A stretch of 27,393 nucleotides of DNA from Azolla pinnata (lineage: Eukaryota; Streptophyta; Polypodiopsida; Salviniales; Salviniaceae): positions 1-27,393 of the forward strand of contig JBBBWG010000149.1 of assembly GCA_037176905.1 (NCBI GenBank), in the 5' to 3' direction. Each line of letters opens with the position of its first letter. The first letter of the stretch is position 1. Position numbers and translations under genes: made by a program. Positions 10,566-21,449 of the stretch are shown here, in pieces. The notes below the pieces were generated by a model. It was not told the origin of the DNA, did no database searches, and saw only the letters and a program-made list of their open reading frames with translations.

Positions 10566-11257
10566 AACGAACGTAAGTTAATTTACGTTTTTAACGCCCT
10601 GCTTAAAATCCGAAATTGCACAGATTAACGCCTAATCTTATCTTTCCACTAGCAATTAACACCCGATTAATTCCAGCTAATGTGGATTTTGTTCCTAATC
10701 ACTTCTCGCTAGTGGGCCCTAGTCGGTTCCCTTTCCGTATTCGATCAACGAAAGTTTGATCATTTTTAAGAATCTAATTGAATCGATCGCCGCGTTGCTT
10801 TGGTCTCCGCAATAAGTGATTGAGCGTGAATCGATTTGGCCACTTTGATGCTAATTTTTAACTCACAATCGATCGATTCGGTGTCAAATGAATCGATTGC
10901 GCGTCGATTGTTTTTTAAAAGCAGGTGTTTGATTTGTAACTTCTACCTAGCTGATGATCCTAATCGATTCCCTTTCTATAGTCGATCAGCGAGCGAAAGT
11001 TTGATCATTTTAGAATCTAATTAAATTGATAACCGTGCTACTTGGCTATTCATCAACCGATTGAGCGTGAATCACTTTAGCCACTTTGAGGCTAATTTTG
11101 ACTCACAATTGGTTGATTTGGTGCTAAAAATGAATCAATTGCGCGTTAATTTCCTTTTAGAAAGAACTAGGCGTCGATTTGTAACTTCTAATTTCGGTGG
11201 ACGTTAAAAATGCAAATATAGAACTTTGTTGGCCGTTTTTTTTCTGTAATTTTTCCC
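10566..11257. mobile_element. Inverted-repeat (MITE-like) element, copy A
   Basis: The left end (TTTTTAACGCCCTGCTT, then CCGAAATTGCACAGATTAACGCC-like wording) and the reverse complement of the right end (11180-11257: TAGGGAAAAATTAC, then AAATTAGAAGTTACAAAT, then GACGCCTAG) both match the termini of copies B-D. The interior is a diverged two-copy tandem repeat of about 235-260 bp (about 10690-10950 and 10953-11190) with shared blocks such as CGAAAGTTTGATCATTTT, TTGAGCGTGAATC and GATTTGTAACTTCTA. There is no coding capacity. Confidence 0.55.
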
Positions 11258-11429
11258 TATTATTCTTTTCGCTCGTTTTGTTTGCGTTTCCGCTGCGTTT
11301 TGCGTTCTTCTTTTTTTTGAAAAAAAGAGGAGAAAATAAAAGCGGAAGCTCGTAATAAATGCTCGCCATTTTTCTTTCTCTTTATATTCAAATTACGTTT
11401 TTCCAAATAAATTACAAACAACAGCAGAC

Positions 11430-11530
11430 ATAATAATAATAATAATAATGATGATGATAATAGTGATAATAATAATAATAATAATAATAATAATAGTGAT
11501 AATAATAAGAATAATAATAATAATAATAGC
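11430..11530. repeat. (AAT)n microsatellite
   Basis: A run of AAT/GAT trinucleotides with a few TAGTGAT interruptions. It makes long Ile/Leu open frames on both strands, which are not genes. Confidence 0.85.
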
Positions 11531-12129
11531 AAATTCTTTATTGGTAGGTTCTGTACATTCAATAAAATACTTACCAGAAATAAATACGAAAAAAACGCGG
11601 AAATTGTTCCCTCGCCTGTTTTTCTTTTTTTCTTTGCTTTTTTTAAAAATATTTTTTCCTGGCTTTTTTTTTTTCTTTTTTAGGGCTTCTGAATCCCTGA
11701 TCCAAAATCAGATTTTGTTCTCCAGAAAGTCAATCCCCTGCTTTTCTTAATCACTTTAATTATCTTAATTTTGTTCATGCAAAAACTGTCAGAAGGGGGA
11801 AAAAAAAAACCCTAATTTGTCTCAATTCTCTGTTCTAAATGTCATCGGATTACTAATCACTTGATTATAGCTTTCGATCAGTCTCTCGATGAGCTCACCA
11901 ATTCGTTGATCAGTTCGATTTAATCGGTTTCTATTGTGAAAATAGGCATCATCAAGTTGTATAGTGTTTTGAGGAATTGCTGGGTGTCAGACGGTAATTC
12001 GAGACAAATTCAGGTTTACATCCGTACATTTTCCCTAGCTATCGTCTCTGAAGAGGAGGCATTCAGCAATTGGCTGATCGATTGGCTTACTGGCTGTATA
12101 TAGTCGAGTCGCAAGCTGGAAACTAAGAT

Positions 12130-12245
12130 TAAGCATAGGATTAAAGGCATTAAGCGAGGCATTAATTTGTAATTACTAATTTTAGCAAGCTTTAAACATT
12201 AATTTATAATTTCGTCAGGCGTAATCAGGTAATTCTCCCTTTATG
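12130..12245. mobile_element. Right terminus of the inverted-repeat family, copy D
   Basis: The sequence GGCATTAATTTGTAATTAC, followed by CTAATTTTAGCAAGC, CATTAATTTATAATTTCG and AGGCGTAATCAGGTAATT and ending CTCCC, is the same terminal block as in copies A-C. Its reverse complement begins GGGAGAATTACC like copy B. The matching left end was not located with confidence, so only this terminus is called. Confidence 0.45.
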
Positions 12246-13955
12246 ATTTTGTTATGGTAAATTTCCCACATGTATATCTTCTCTCGCGAGCTTCTTGAAA
12301 TAGGAGCATGGAACCTAATGGAGTAGGCATAGGAGCAAGAAATCGCAATGGTAGTAAAACAGACAATTGTTAACCGCGAACAGTTTGAGCGCACACATCA
12401 ATGCCTCGGAAAGCAGGGAAACTGGATCGAATCATTCATCAACCAACAGGGGAAACATCAGAAGTCCTGCAGAAGAAGAACGGCTACACAGTAGCCAAGG
12501 ACCCACATCGAGAGACATAGATGCAGACGAAACAAAGAGAGAGAGAGAGATTCCAGAGGAATTCCCGAGGAATTCTCTCTTGATAGACACACACAGCTTT
12601 GCGCAACTGCTGCCAGAAGCAGTCTGCCTCGAATTCCATTCCTTCTGCATTTCAACGGTCTGTTGAGCCTCGGTTCGAGTTGTTTCCCCGGGTCGTTGGG
12701 GACATCTCAAAAGGAATTCGAATCGCATGATGATGATGGATGCCTTTGGCACTGTTTCTTCCACTGCTTCTACGCCTGTCGCTTGTAAAATGAACTAATC
12801 CCATCACTTGCAAGGCCCAAGAAGCTCCTTCTTTTAGAGGCTCTTTGACTAGATCATGTGCCCACTTGCTTGGGCATTGTCAAAACTATTACGGACGTAG
12901 TAATGATGAGCAATATTAGAGAGAAGATTAGAGAGGAGAAAATGGATTTTGGGTGATTAATCACACCAACCATCGCCGAACAAAAGATTGAAGATGAATC
13001 AAAGTACCATCTGCATTACCTTCGATTATACTTTGGAAGTTTAACCTATATAAAGAGAACTAACTACTTCCTTTTAGTATGACATCTTAAGATTATGTAA
13101 ACACTCTCTTGGTGAGACTAGGCTCTCAGTCATTGGAAATGAATCTATTAATGATAAGTAATATTAGAGAGATTCGTAATAGAAACACTCTTGGGAAAAG
13201 CATGCATGCGCTAGTTATTTGGACATGTCTGTCGATTGTCATGTCTTTGCTAGACAAAGTGTCTATGTATCTTCATGCATGTGAGCATTTATGTTATGCA
13301 CATGCATATATACATTCTAAACTAGGCCTTACAATGTTCCCCAAAAATTCTCGGACATTTTTATGTCTTTGGTGGCCAAGGGTGGAGAATCTGGCATCTC
13401 ATGAATCTCTTATCTCCTTTGATCTGATCATTCGACGTAACATTCGGGGTTATGGACTGGCATCGAACGACCCTTGTGAGACTTTAATCAATACATCAAG
13501 GCATGATGATTAAATACGTGTAGCATCGCATTTAATCTGCGTCGGTTTTAATGCACACATACACAGTTGACTATTGCTATGTCATTCTCCGTCTTCATCG
13601 ATCCGCTCGTCAAACAGACATGTTTTGGCATCAGTCTCCGCTCCTCCGAAAGAACTGGTCTCAGTTCAAATGCATCCAGATCGATGTATTCGCTCTTCTA
13701 GGAAATTTCATTCTTGATCAAACGCAACACTCCAGTTGTTTTGGCTAGAAGACTTTGAGATGCTGATGGTGTGAGCTAGGCCTTCTTGGGGATGATCATG
13801 TCTGCCATTTTGATTTTACTTCCATTTGTTCTTTGGTTTAACATCACATTACTACTACTGCACAACTTGTTATATACTTGTGTAGATTTAGGAGCCACCT
13901 TTTACTTCGTGGATCGAGATTTTATGGTGATAAACCAAATCCTACGAAGAAATTA
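12246..13955. other. Intergenic, no gene recognised
   Basis: Open frames here reach about 134 codons (13109-13513) but have no recognisable motif, and no clear splice pattern links them. A small EcoRI-site duplication (GAGGAATTCCCGAGGAATTC) is at about 12556. Otherwise I see nothing to annotate. Confidence 0.4.
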
Positions 13956-13958
13956 GAA

Positions 13959-14206
13959 CCGTTAATTGAGGTTGACACAAGCCTAATCATCCGCTTGGAT
14001 CTGATTTGTTTGGATTAGAACCTCTAACTGAAGTAGTCGAGAGGCCATTCATCTCCTCGGATCCGATTCGATTGAATCAACACCTCCAATTGAAGCAATA
14101 CGGAGGCCAATCATCTGTTTGGATCTGATCTGGTTGGATCAAAACCTTCAATTGAAGTAGTCAAGAGGCCAATCATCTACTCGTATCTCATCAGATTGGA
14201 ATATAG
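13959..14206. repeat. Tandem repeat, 62 bp x 4, no indels
   Basis: Four adjacent units begin at 13959, 14021, 14083 and 14145, each exactly 62 bp. Each starts CC(T/G)(C/T)(T/C)AA(T/C)TGA and contains GGCCAATCATCT-like and TTGGATCTGAT-like blocks. The copies differ by substitutions only. A short direct repeat of ATTTTATATCAATTAAA follows at about 14214 and 14238. Confidence 0.85.
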
Positions 14207-14283
14207 CCTCAAAATTTTATATCAATTAAACACACAACATTTTATATCAATTAAATTGCAATCAAATATGTTTATAAATGTTT

Positions 14284-14740
14284 ATAGGGAGAATTACCAT
14301 AACACCTACTAAAATTAGAAATTGCAAATTGATGCCTAGTCTTACTACAACTATTTCCTAATTGGAGTCCACGCTAATTAAGCGATAATCTTGATCACCC
14401 TTGATGTAATTATCAGAGGTTAGGGTCGCTAAAATTAAGGTCTAGCCTAATCAGAGGTTAATCGATAATTGAGCAACTTCTCTAAGAATGCGCCAACTAT
14501 GTTACATAATTAGCAGCAATTACAATAGGCTATTGAGATGATGGCATAATTATATCGGAGACAATCAAGATTATGACTTAATTAGCAATTTAGAAATAAT
14601 AGTAATAAGACAAAGTGTTAATTTCTAATTTAATTTCTGGTTATAATTTGGGTAGGCCATGTTTTTACTTGTTTGATAACCACAGATTTTTCGTTTATGA
14701 GGATAGTTTTCAAATTTTATTTTACTTATAAATTACAAAA
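14284..14740. mobile_element. Inverted-repeat (MITE-like) element, copy B
   Basis: The left end is TAGGGAGAATTACCATAAC, followed by CACCTACTAAAATTAGAAA and TTGCAAATTGATGCCTAG. A matching, inverted right-end block (GTGTTAATTTCTAATTT, TTTCTGGTTATAATTTGGG) is at about 14615-14660. No coding capacity is visible. The right boundary is approximate. Confidence 0.45.
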
Positions 14741-14745
14741 ATTGA

Positions 14746-15136
14746 TATGGAGAATTACCAGGAAATGCTTAACAAAATTATAAATTACATTTTAACGCCT
14801 ACCAAAGCTAGAAATTACAAATTAACACCTGGTTTTAAAAATAAATTAATGCATGATGGATTGATTAACAACAAGTCAATGAATTGCGAGTCCAAATAAC
14901 CTCAAATTAACTAACAAATTAATGCTCGGTCATTTAATCAACACCAAATTTACACATTAATCGATTAATTAGATTCCTAAAATCACCGGCTTTGGTTAAT
15001 CGAATACAGTAAAGGAATCGATTAGTAAGAAGCGATTAGGAATAAGTGGGCGATAAGAAATTTCTGATTTGAGTAGGCGTTAAAATGTAGTTTATAAATT
15101 TGTTGGGCGATTTTTGGTATTGTAGTTCTCCCCACA
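14746..15136. mobile_element. Inverted-repeat (MITE-like) element, copy C, ending just before APC10
   Basis: The left terminus (14748: GGAGAATTACCAGGAAATGC, then TATAAATTACATTTTAACGC and CTACC) and the reverse complement of the right terminus (15060-15135: GGGAGAACTACAATACC, then TAAACTACATTTTAACGCC and TACTC) align over about 75 bp. The arms enclose about 240 bp of AT-rich filler containing ATCGATTA motifs. The right end lies about 38 bp before the APC10 start codon. Confidence 0.65.
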
Positions 15137-15173
15137 ATTTATTCTGTTTCTTCGTTGATCGTGTTTTTCTGCC

Positions 15174-17741
15174 ATGGCTATGGCGATCCCTGACGAAGCT
15201 GCCGAGCGGGACGACGACAGCGAGAAGCGCGAGATCGGGAAGCTCGCCGTGTGGAGCGTCAGCTCTGCCAAGCCCGGCAATGGCGTCGACCTCCTGCGCG
15301 ATTCCAACCTGGAGACCTACTGGCAGTAAGCGAACCAGAAACCCTAGAAAAACTCTAAAAGAAAGCACTGATTTTTTTGTATTTTCATTTTTGTCTATCT
15401 TCCTGATCTTTTTGCCTAGATAAACTGCCACTTTCTCGCATTTAGAAGAAATCAATCCCCAAAAGTCCCCGAAATTCTCTTCTTTTCAACTCGCTTTGTT
15501 TTGTCTGCGGTCGCCATTCCCTGGCATTAGAAGCAAACCTTCAGAAGTTCTACTTGATATATTGTACTGGTAAGCAAGAGCAAGGAAAAACGAAAAGGCT
15601 GTTTGGAAAGGAACCCTAATTTCTTGATCAATTCTTATCCTCAGAAAGTCTTGAGATGATCCAGAATAAGGAAAATCAGGTAATCAGTAAAATGTCAATA
15701 TTAATTCCCCAAATGAGTTATTTGGATTGTAAATGCTCATAGACGGATTTGGTGTATAACGCAGACAGGGAGGATTAAATATAATCAGTAAGATTCAACA
15801 TGAAAATGTAAAATGTGCCTTAGGAGAGGTGGAGGAAAGAAGAAGAAGAAGAAGAAGAAGAAGAAGAAGAAGATTTTGCCTAGACTGATGAGTAGTTTGT
15901 AACTCATAATTCTCAACTCACATTGGTAGTCATTAAGGGAATATTTCAGCAGATTGGAAATGTATGGATGTTGATAAGAACTTTTCATCATGAACGATTT
16001 GAGCCTCTCACCGAAAAGGCCATTTTGTCTCATGCATTTTTCTCTTTTGTTTTCTGGCCTTTCTACTTCTCATATCTTCTTGTATGAATCGATTCTCTGT
16101 ACATGGATTGGTCAATGATATATGGCTGGCTTCAACCCGATGAACGTGTCTAAATTGTTCTGTGCATTATTTTGTTGCTGTTTTATGCGAATTCTCATAA
16201 CACATTGTCGTGATAACCTATAAACTTTCAGATCAGATGGTGCTCAGCCTCACCTGGTCAATATCCAATTTCAAAAGAAAGTTCGGTTGCAGGTGTTTAT
16301 TTTTATTTTTCATTTCCGTCTATCAGGTTTCAATATATATTTTTCGTACTTCAGCAATCTGGAAAACTATTACCCTCAGAATAGAAGACTCTGCTGTCTT
16401 GCCACAAAAATCGGATATGCATTTGCAAAACAGAGACACTTTGTCCTAGAAAATTTCTCATGAGATCTCAAAAGTTTTAATTAATTTCTCATGATGCTAT
16501 TGCTCACGTGTTTTTAAACATAAGCCAATGGCATGCTCTCATTTTTCATATAGTTTAGACATATTTTCAAATTCTTATCTCATTTAATGTCATAAACACG
16601 GTACGCTTCTGAATTTGTTCATTCATCTTGGTTCATATAACAATGAATTTCAATGTTTCACATTAATATAGAATCATATAGGAAATGAGATACTGAAACT
16701 CGAGTATTAAAATACTAATAATTGGCATCAACATCAGATTGTATTGAATCGCCCGAAAATACTCTTAGTCTTCCAGATTTGATGCATAACGACCTCATAT
16801 TTGTACTACAGCAACTTGCCATTTATGTAGACTTCAAGCATGATGAGAGCTACACCCCTAACAAAATATCTGTTCGAGCTGGGAATTCATTTCATGACTT
16901 GAGGGTATGAATATGTTTCTGTACTCTGACTGAAACGTTGTTATACATGAATATGAGCATAATTTCTTTTTGGTCATGTTCAGGAGATAAAGCAGGTCGA
17001 ATTGATTGAACCTGTAGGATGGGTTCGAGTCTCTTTAAGTCCTAATGATTCTATGTAAGTAGTTGAATGTGTACAGTGCATATGGGTGGGCTAGAGGAGT
17101 GAGTGAAATATTAAGTGATATTACGAGTACGAAGATATTACATTTAAAAATTGTGCTTGTTTTAATGGTTGTATTGTATTTGGTTGTTTGTGAGAAATGT
17201 ATTCATAGACAAGATCAGAAAAGACTCACTGGGTTCAAATCCATGAGATCTAACACACTTGGCACTTGTAAGAATGGGTGAATGAATAGGACGTAAATTG
17301 CATGACCAATAAAGCTACAAGATGCAATACTTACATCCTAAGTTTAACATTTGTAAGAGGCCAAAATAACCAATGAAATTGGGTTCAATGGGCAGTGAAA
17401 TTCTTCGGGCATTTCTAGTCCAACTCGCAGTCCTATCAAATCATCAGAATGGCCGTGATACTCACATCCGCCAGATCAAAATCTATGGTCCACGACAGTA
17501 AGTAAATTTGCTCTTGTATATTGCTAGGGCAAAGCATTGACTAGGTTGTGAAAAAGATTATGAGTATTTATGTGAGGTGCATTAATATTTATGATGCCTC
17601 TTGAGACACTATTAACATTTATTTGGGTTTGCATTGGTTTCAAATCTGTTTTTTGTTTATTACCCATGCAGGCGCTCTGTAATAGGGCAACAGTTTGAGT
17701 TCACTTCGCTTGATTTTATCATGTATTCAACAATACGATAG
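15174..17741 (+). CDS. APC10: Anaphase-promoting complex subunit 10 (APC10/DOC1), six exons
   Basis: The exons are 15174-15325, 16232-16292, 16812-16904, 16984-17054, 17396-17497 and 17672-17741. All have GT-AG borders, the frame is kept throughout, and the product is 182 residues. APC10 is the DOC-domain subunit of the APC/C ubiquitin ligase. Together with the coactivator (CDC20/CDH1) it forms the receptor for D-box substrates that are degraded in mitosis. Diagnostic motifs are [14 protein letters not shown] and [13 protein letters not shown] (DOC jelly-roll), [20 protein letters not shown], and [19 protein letters not shown]. The C-terminus is [14 protein letters not shown], ending in the Ile-Arg tail that docks on APC3/CDC27. 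The N-terminal extension ([18 protein letters not shown]) is shorter than in Arabidopsis (192 residues). The ATG at 15174 is in good context (GCCATGG). The splice sites are my reading and are supported by continuity of the conserved protein. Confidence 0.95.
15838..15872. repeat. (GAA)n microsatellite in APC10 intron 1
   Basis: About eleven uninterrupted GAA units lie inside the 906-bp first intron of APC10. Confidence 0.85.
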
Positions 17742-19715
17742 GAGAAGGGAGAAGCATATTTGGGACAAGATACACAAAACAATATAAAGGGCAACCAAAA
17801 CATGGACGGTTACAATCATTTTTGTTGAGACTGTATAATTTGTTACTTTTTTATATCAAGCACCAAGTGGATATTGAAAAAAACATGATGGGTGATCTGG
17901 AGTTTAGTGACACTCAAGGGTATTCTGGTGCTTGTACATAACTAACCGGGGGGCATATTTCGCTGTAAAGGCTTTGAAGCTAACCAGAGGAGAGCAAGAA
18001 ATACTTCTGATCTATTGCCTTCAAATAGGATGAAGAAATATATATATATTATGGTCACAAATGGCCTGTTCATGAAGCAATATAAGATGATCACCTCCTA
18101 CTTGAAATCATTGTGTGTGTGTGTGTGTGCTCACGAATGCGTGAATAGATCTAAGGTCATTAGATTATTCTTGCATTTTTAGTCATTTTGAGTTTGTAAT
18201 GATCCTGAAATGTGGGTACAACTTAAAGATTTCATTTGACCATATATTATAATGCTATCCTAAGAGAACCTGTCATTGTTTTCCTTGCTCCTATGTTGTA
18301 AACTTTGCTTTTAGGAATGCAATTGGTTGCTAAATTCTGACACTTACATTCTTCCTCTGAAAATTTCCTTGGTCTTCTCTTCATTGCAAATCAAAACGGA
18401 TCCAAATTGACGAATATTTGTCTGTGTTTCAATGTCTTTTTCAATTACAGCCTTCTTTTGCTCAATTGGGAATGGGTATAAGAATGGGCTTACCACATAG
18501 GAACAGGAAATAGTCACAAGCAAGTTGAGTGACAAATTATAGATGATAAGTCGTCTTCTTCGCGGTATGCTTGTGGTCAAAAAACCACCCAAAGCTCAGG
18601 TCCTATATACTTGACCGTTTTCCATTGCGTCAACACTTTATCATTTCCTTTTGTACATCAAAAAACAATCTCGAAAACATTAGACATTCAGCAAAGTGTG
18701 CAATTCAAGCGGCATTTTCTCAAAACCCGTGTGAATCGAAAAGCCCCATTAGCTTTGAAAAACAATGGGGATATTCATTTTGCCTTTGCTTACATCTGCC
18801 GTAATCAGGAATTGATGCCTCAAACAAGTTACATAAGATCCTTTATGCAGCCATCTAATGAAGGGTTTGCCGTCGGTAACATGAGAAGAACATGGTCTAA
18901 AGCCGGAGCCGGATTGAAGTGGCAGCACTACTCAAGTCTCAAGTAGAAAAGCAAAGAGAAAAAGGGCAAAAGGAAGAAAGAAAGCATGGAGTGCTCCTTC
19001 AGATAAGCAAAGCTATTGCTTAAGAGGACAAGCAAAAATGGAGCAAAAACTAATAAAAATTTTCCTGCTGGTGATTGATGATGATGGTCTCTGCATACAT
19101 TCACAGCATATCTAAAAGCTTGTATATCTTAACAGCAAAAAAACTTCAAACTTGGACTGTGAAATGCACTCTCAAGGTAGTGAGAGCCATACCTCTCAGG
19201 TAAGATCAGTCTTCTTTGTTTCAACTAGAAATAAGAAGAGCACATTATGCGACAAGCTCCATAGCCCAACCACATCAGAAGACATACATCTTGCATGCCT
19301 GGGCAGTATGCATATAAAAAAATGATCTCATGCTGTTGGCATTGCATGTGGTCTCCCATGCGCAGAAAATGCTACAAGAGACGCCCTTTCCATGAGCACA
19401 AATGTCTGAGCTATGGACCAGAGTCCATAGACACTGATGTGATATTATTCCATTGCTTTGCATTATCAAAAACAAACCCGATCAGCATTCGGTACCAATC
19501 TATCCGACGCACCCGAGGCCATATCCTCTGGATCGTCGGCATTGCATCTCGAAAGATGCACAACTTGCATACATGAAAAAAGCTTGTAGCAAGGCAGGCT
19601 ATATACACAACACTTGCTTTGGCCATGGCCATGCTGCCAAGAAACAATGATGACCTTCAAGGAAGTTCGGATGGGTTCGAAGTCGGGAAAACTAAGTATG
19701 ATGCAGCTAAGATAA
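17742..19715. other. APC10 3' flank and intergenic DNA; no gene recognised
   Basis: The first few hundred bases probably hold the APC10 3' UTR. A short TA run is at about 18041 and a (GT)n run at about 18112-18128. Frames at 18611-18946 and 19275-19660 are open but carry no recognisable motif, and I do not call them. Confidence 0.4.
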
Positions 19716-19716
19716 A

Positions 19717-20040
19717 TCTGATTATTAGCTCAACAAATAGACAGGATTCCGGCATCTGATCAGCACAACCAAATAGAGAAATTTCCCAAACCTAATTAGC
19801 TCAAGGATTAGAGACATTTCCCATGGGCCATACCTGATTAGCTCAGCAAATAGAGAGGATTCCAGCATCTGATTAGCTCAAGCAATAGAGAGAATATCAA
19901 TATCCAATCAGCTCAACAAATAGAGAAATTTCCAACCCCTGATTAGCTCAGCAAATAGTGACATTTCCAAAGGGTGGTTAGCTCAACAAAACTGAGAGAT
20001 TGCTAACACCTGGTTAACTCAAATAACAAAGAGATTTCCA
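19717..20040. repeat. Tandem repeat, about 35-45 bp x 9
   Basis: Nine diverged copies of CTGATTAGCTCAACAAATAG followed by AGA(A/C)ATTTCC start near 19719, 19758, 19792, 19837, 19872, 19908, 19942, 19976 and 20011. The periods range from about 34 to 45 bp. The array is intergenic. Confidence 0.75.
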
Positions 20041-20730
20041 GCTGCAAGAAGCAAAATGAGAAAGGCTGCTTGCGAACCATTCCAAATACGAACTGACCGC
20101 CTTTTTTTTCCATCGATGCTGAAGTGCCGGAAATGGTTGGGATCAGCAGAACTAGTGCCTTTTTTTTACGCTGAGCATCAAATGATTTGCATACAGCCCA
20201 GAGAAAACAACAAATTCTTGATGCCGTAGTGCTGATGATGATGAAGATACATGGAAAAAACTGATTAATCTATCACAATCTAAACAGTTTCTTGAAGGCG
20301 TCCAGCCAAAATTGCATCAGATACAAGGTCGAGCAATTGTTTATCTGGCTGTCTATCTGTTTTCCCACCAATCCTTGGACAAATAATTGAAGCAAGCAAG
20401 GCATTGGGCATATGTACATGTCTTTCTTCCAAGAAACCCTCCTCCTATGCAGCAGCAAAGCTCTTTCTTTGAGATGGAGTCTAGTTTAGGCCATGGAGGA
20501 GGATTAGTAATATCCTTTTCTCCTCCTCCCTCGTGCTCTTCTTCTTCTGCTGCTGCTTCTTCTTCCGTTTTTCTTGCCCATTACACGCTCCCTCATCTGT
20601 GGGATCACAAAAGACGTGCTCTTTCATCTCATCTTCGCCCATCATTCGTTGGGATCGGAGCTTCATACACCTTCAAAAGAAAGCCCATCTGAAAGGTTGG
20701 AAATCCAGTTTAGGCCCGGACCTGATCGAC
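20041..20730. other. Intergenic, no gene recognised
   Basis: No supported gene lies here. It contains two short poly-T runs (20102 and 20159) and a Ser-coding TTC/TCC run at about 20520-20575. Both create short spurious frames. Confidence 0.35.
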
Positions 20731-20736
20731 GAGCAG

Positions 20737-21291
20737 CTCTTTTTGTATGCAGCATGCCATTGGAGCTGTGTTGTGTAGCTTACAACTGAATGTCTGCAAG
20801 CCCAAGAGCACACCTATTCATCCAAAACACTCATTCTTCTTGATCGGAATGCGAAGGTAATTCATTTCCTTCAGAATCTGCTGTTTGGGTGGGCATGTCT
20901 CCTTCAGCATCTTCAGTACCGATTCGATTCGATGGTCTCAAAACACCTGCCTGTCTGCAGTACACCCCACCACGTCTTCCTAATGCAGGAAGCTCGATTT
21001 GAATCGGTAGAAGTCTTTGTATGTAGCATGCCATTGAAGCTGTGTTGTGTATACAGTAGCTTATAACTGCATGTCTGCAAGCTCAAGAGTAACCTATTCA
21101 TCCAAAACACTCATTCTTCTTGATCGGGATGTGAAATATAATTCTTTCCCTTCAGAATCTGCTGGTGGGGCATGTCTCCTTCACCATCTTCTGTGCCGAT
21201 TCGATTCGACGGTCCTAAAACACCCCATCTGTCTGCAGTACACCCTGCCATGTCTTCCCAATACAGGACGCTCCATTCAAATCGGTAGATG
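20737..21291. repeat. Tandem duplication, about 275 bp x 2
   Basis: Two adjacent diverged copies (about 20737-21012 and 21013-21291) have an offset of 274 bp, measured at AGCATGCCATTG (20751 and 21025). Shared blocks include CATCCAAAACACTCATTCTT, CTTCAGAATCTGCTG, CCGATTCGATTCGA and TGTCTGCAGTACACCC. The second copy ends about 160 bp before the putative start of the BPP1-like gene, so the duplication lies in its promoter region. Confidence 0.8.
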
Positions 21292-21449
21292 CCCCCCCGA
21301 CTAGGAGCAGCATCCATGATTCTTTCAGCATCCATGGTTCCTTCCGTCGCAGAACACGTGGTGATCTGACTTGCAGGTAAAGAGCACGTTACGAAGCAGT
21401 CGCTCGCTGATCCTGTTCCTGCTGACTCGTGGTGTTGTGCGCTGCGAGG

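Noticed and set aside
11260..11562. Poly-Leu/Ile frames that look like membrane segments
   Set aside because: They are direct translations of the (AAT)n microsatellite.
18571..18946. Open frames of 77 and 111 codons downstream of APC10
   Set aside because: There is no recognisable motif, the codon use looks unconstrained, and no splice signals connect them to anything.
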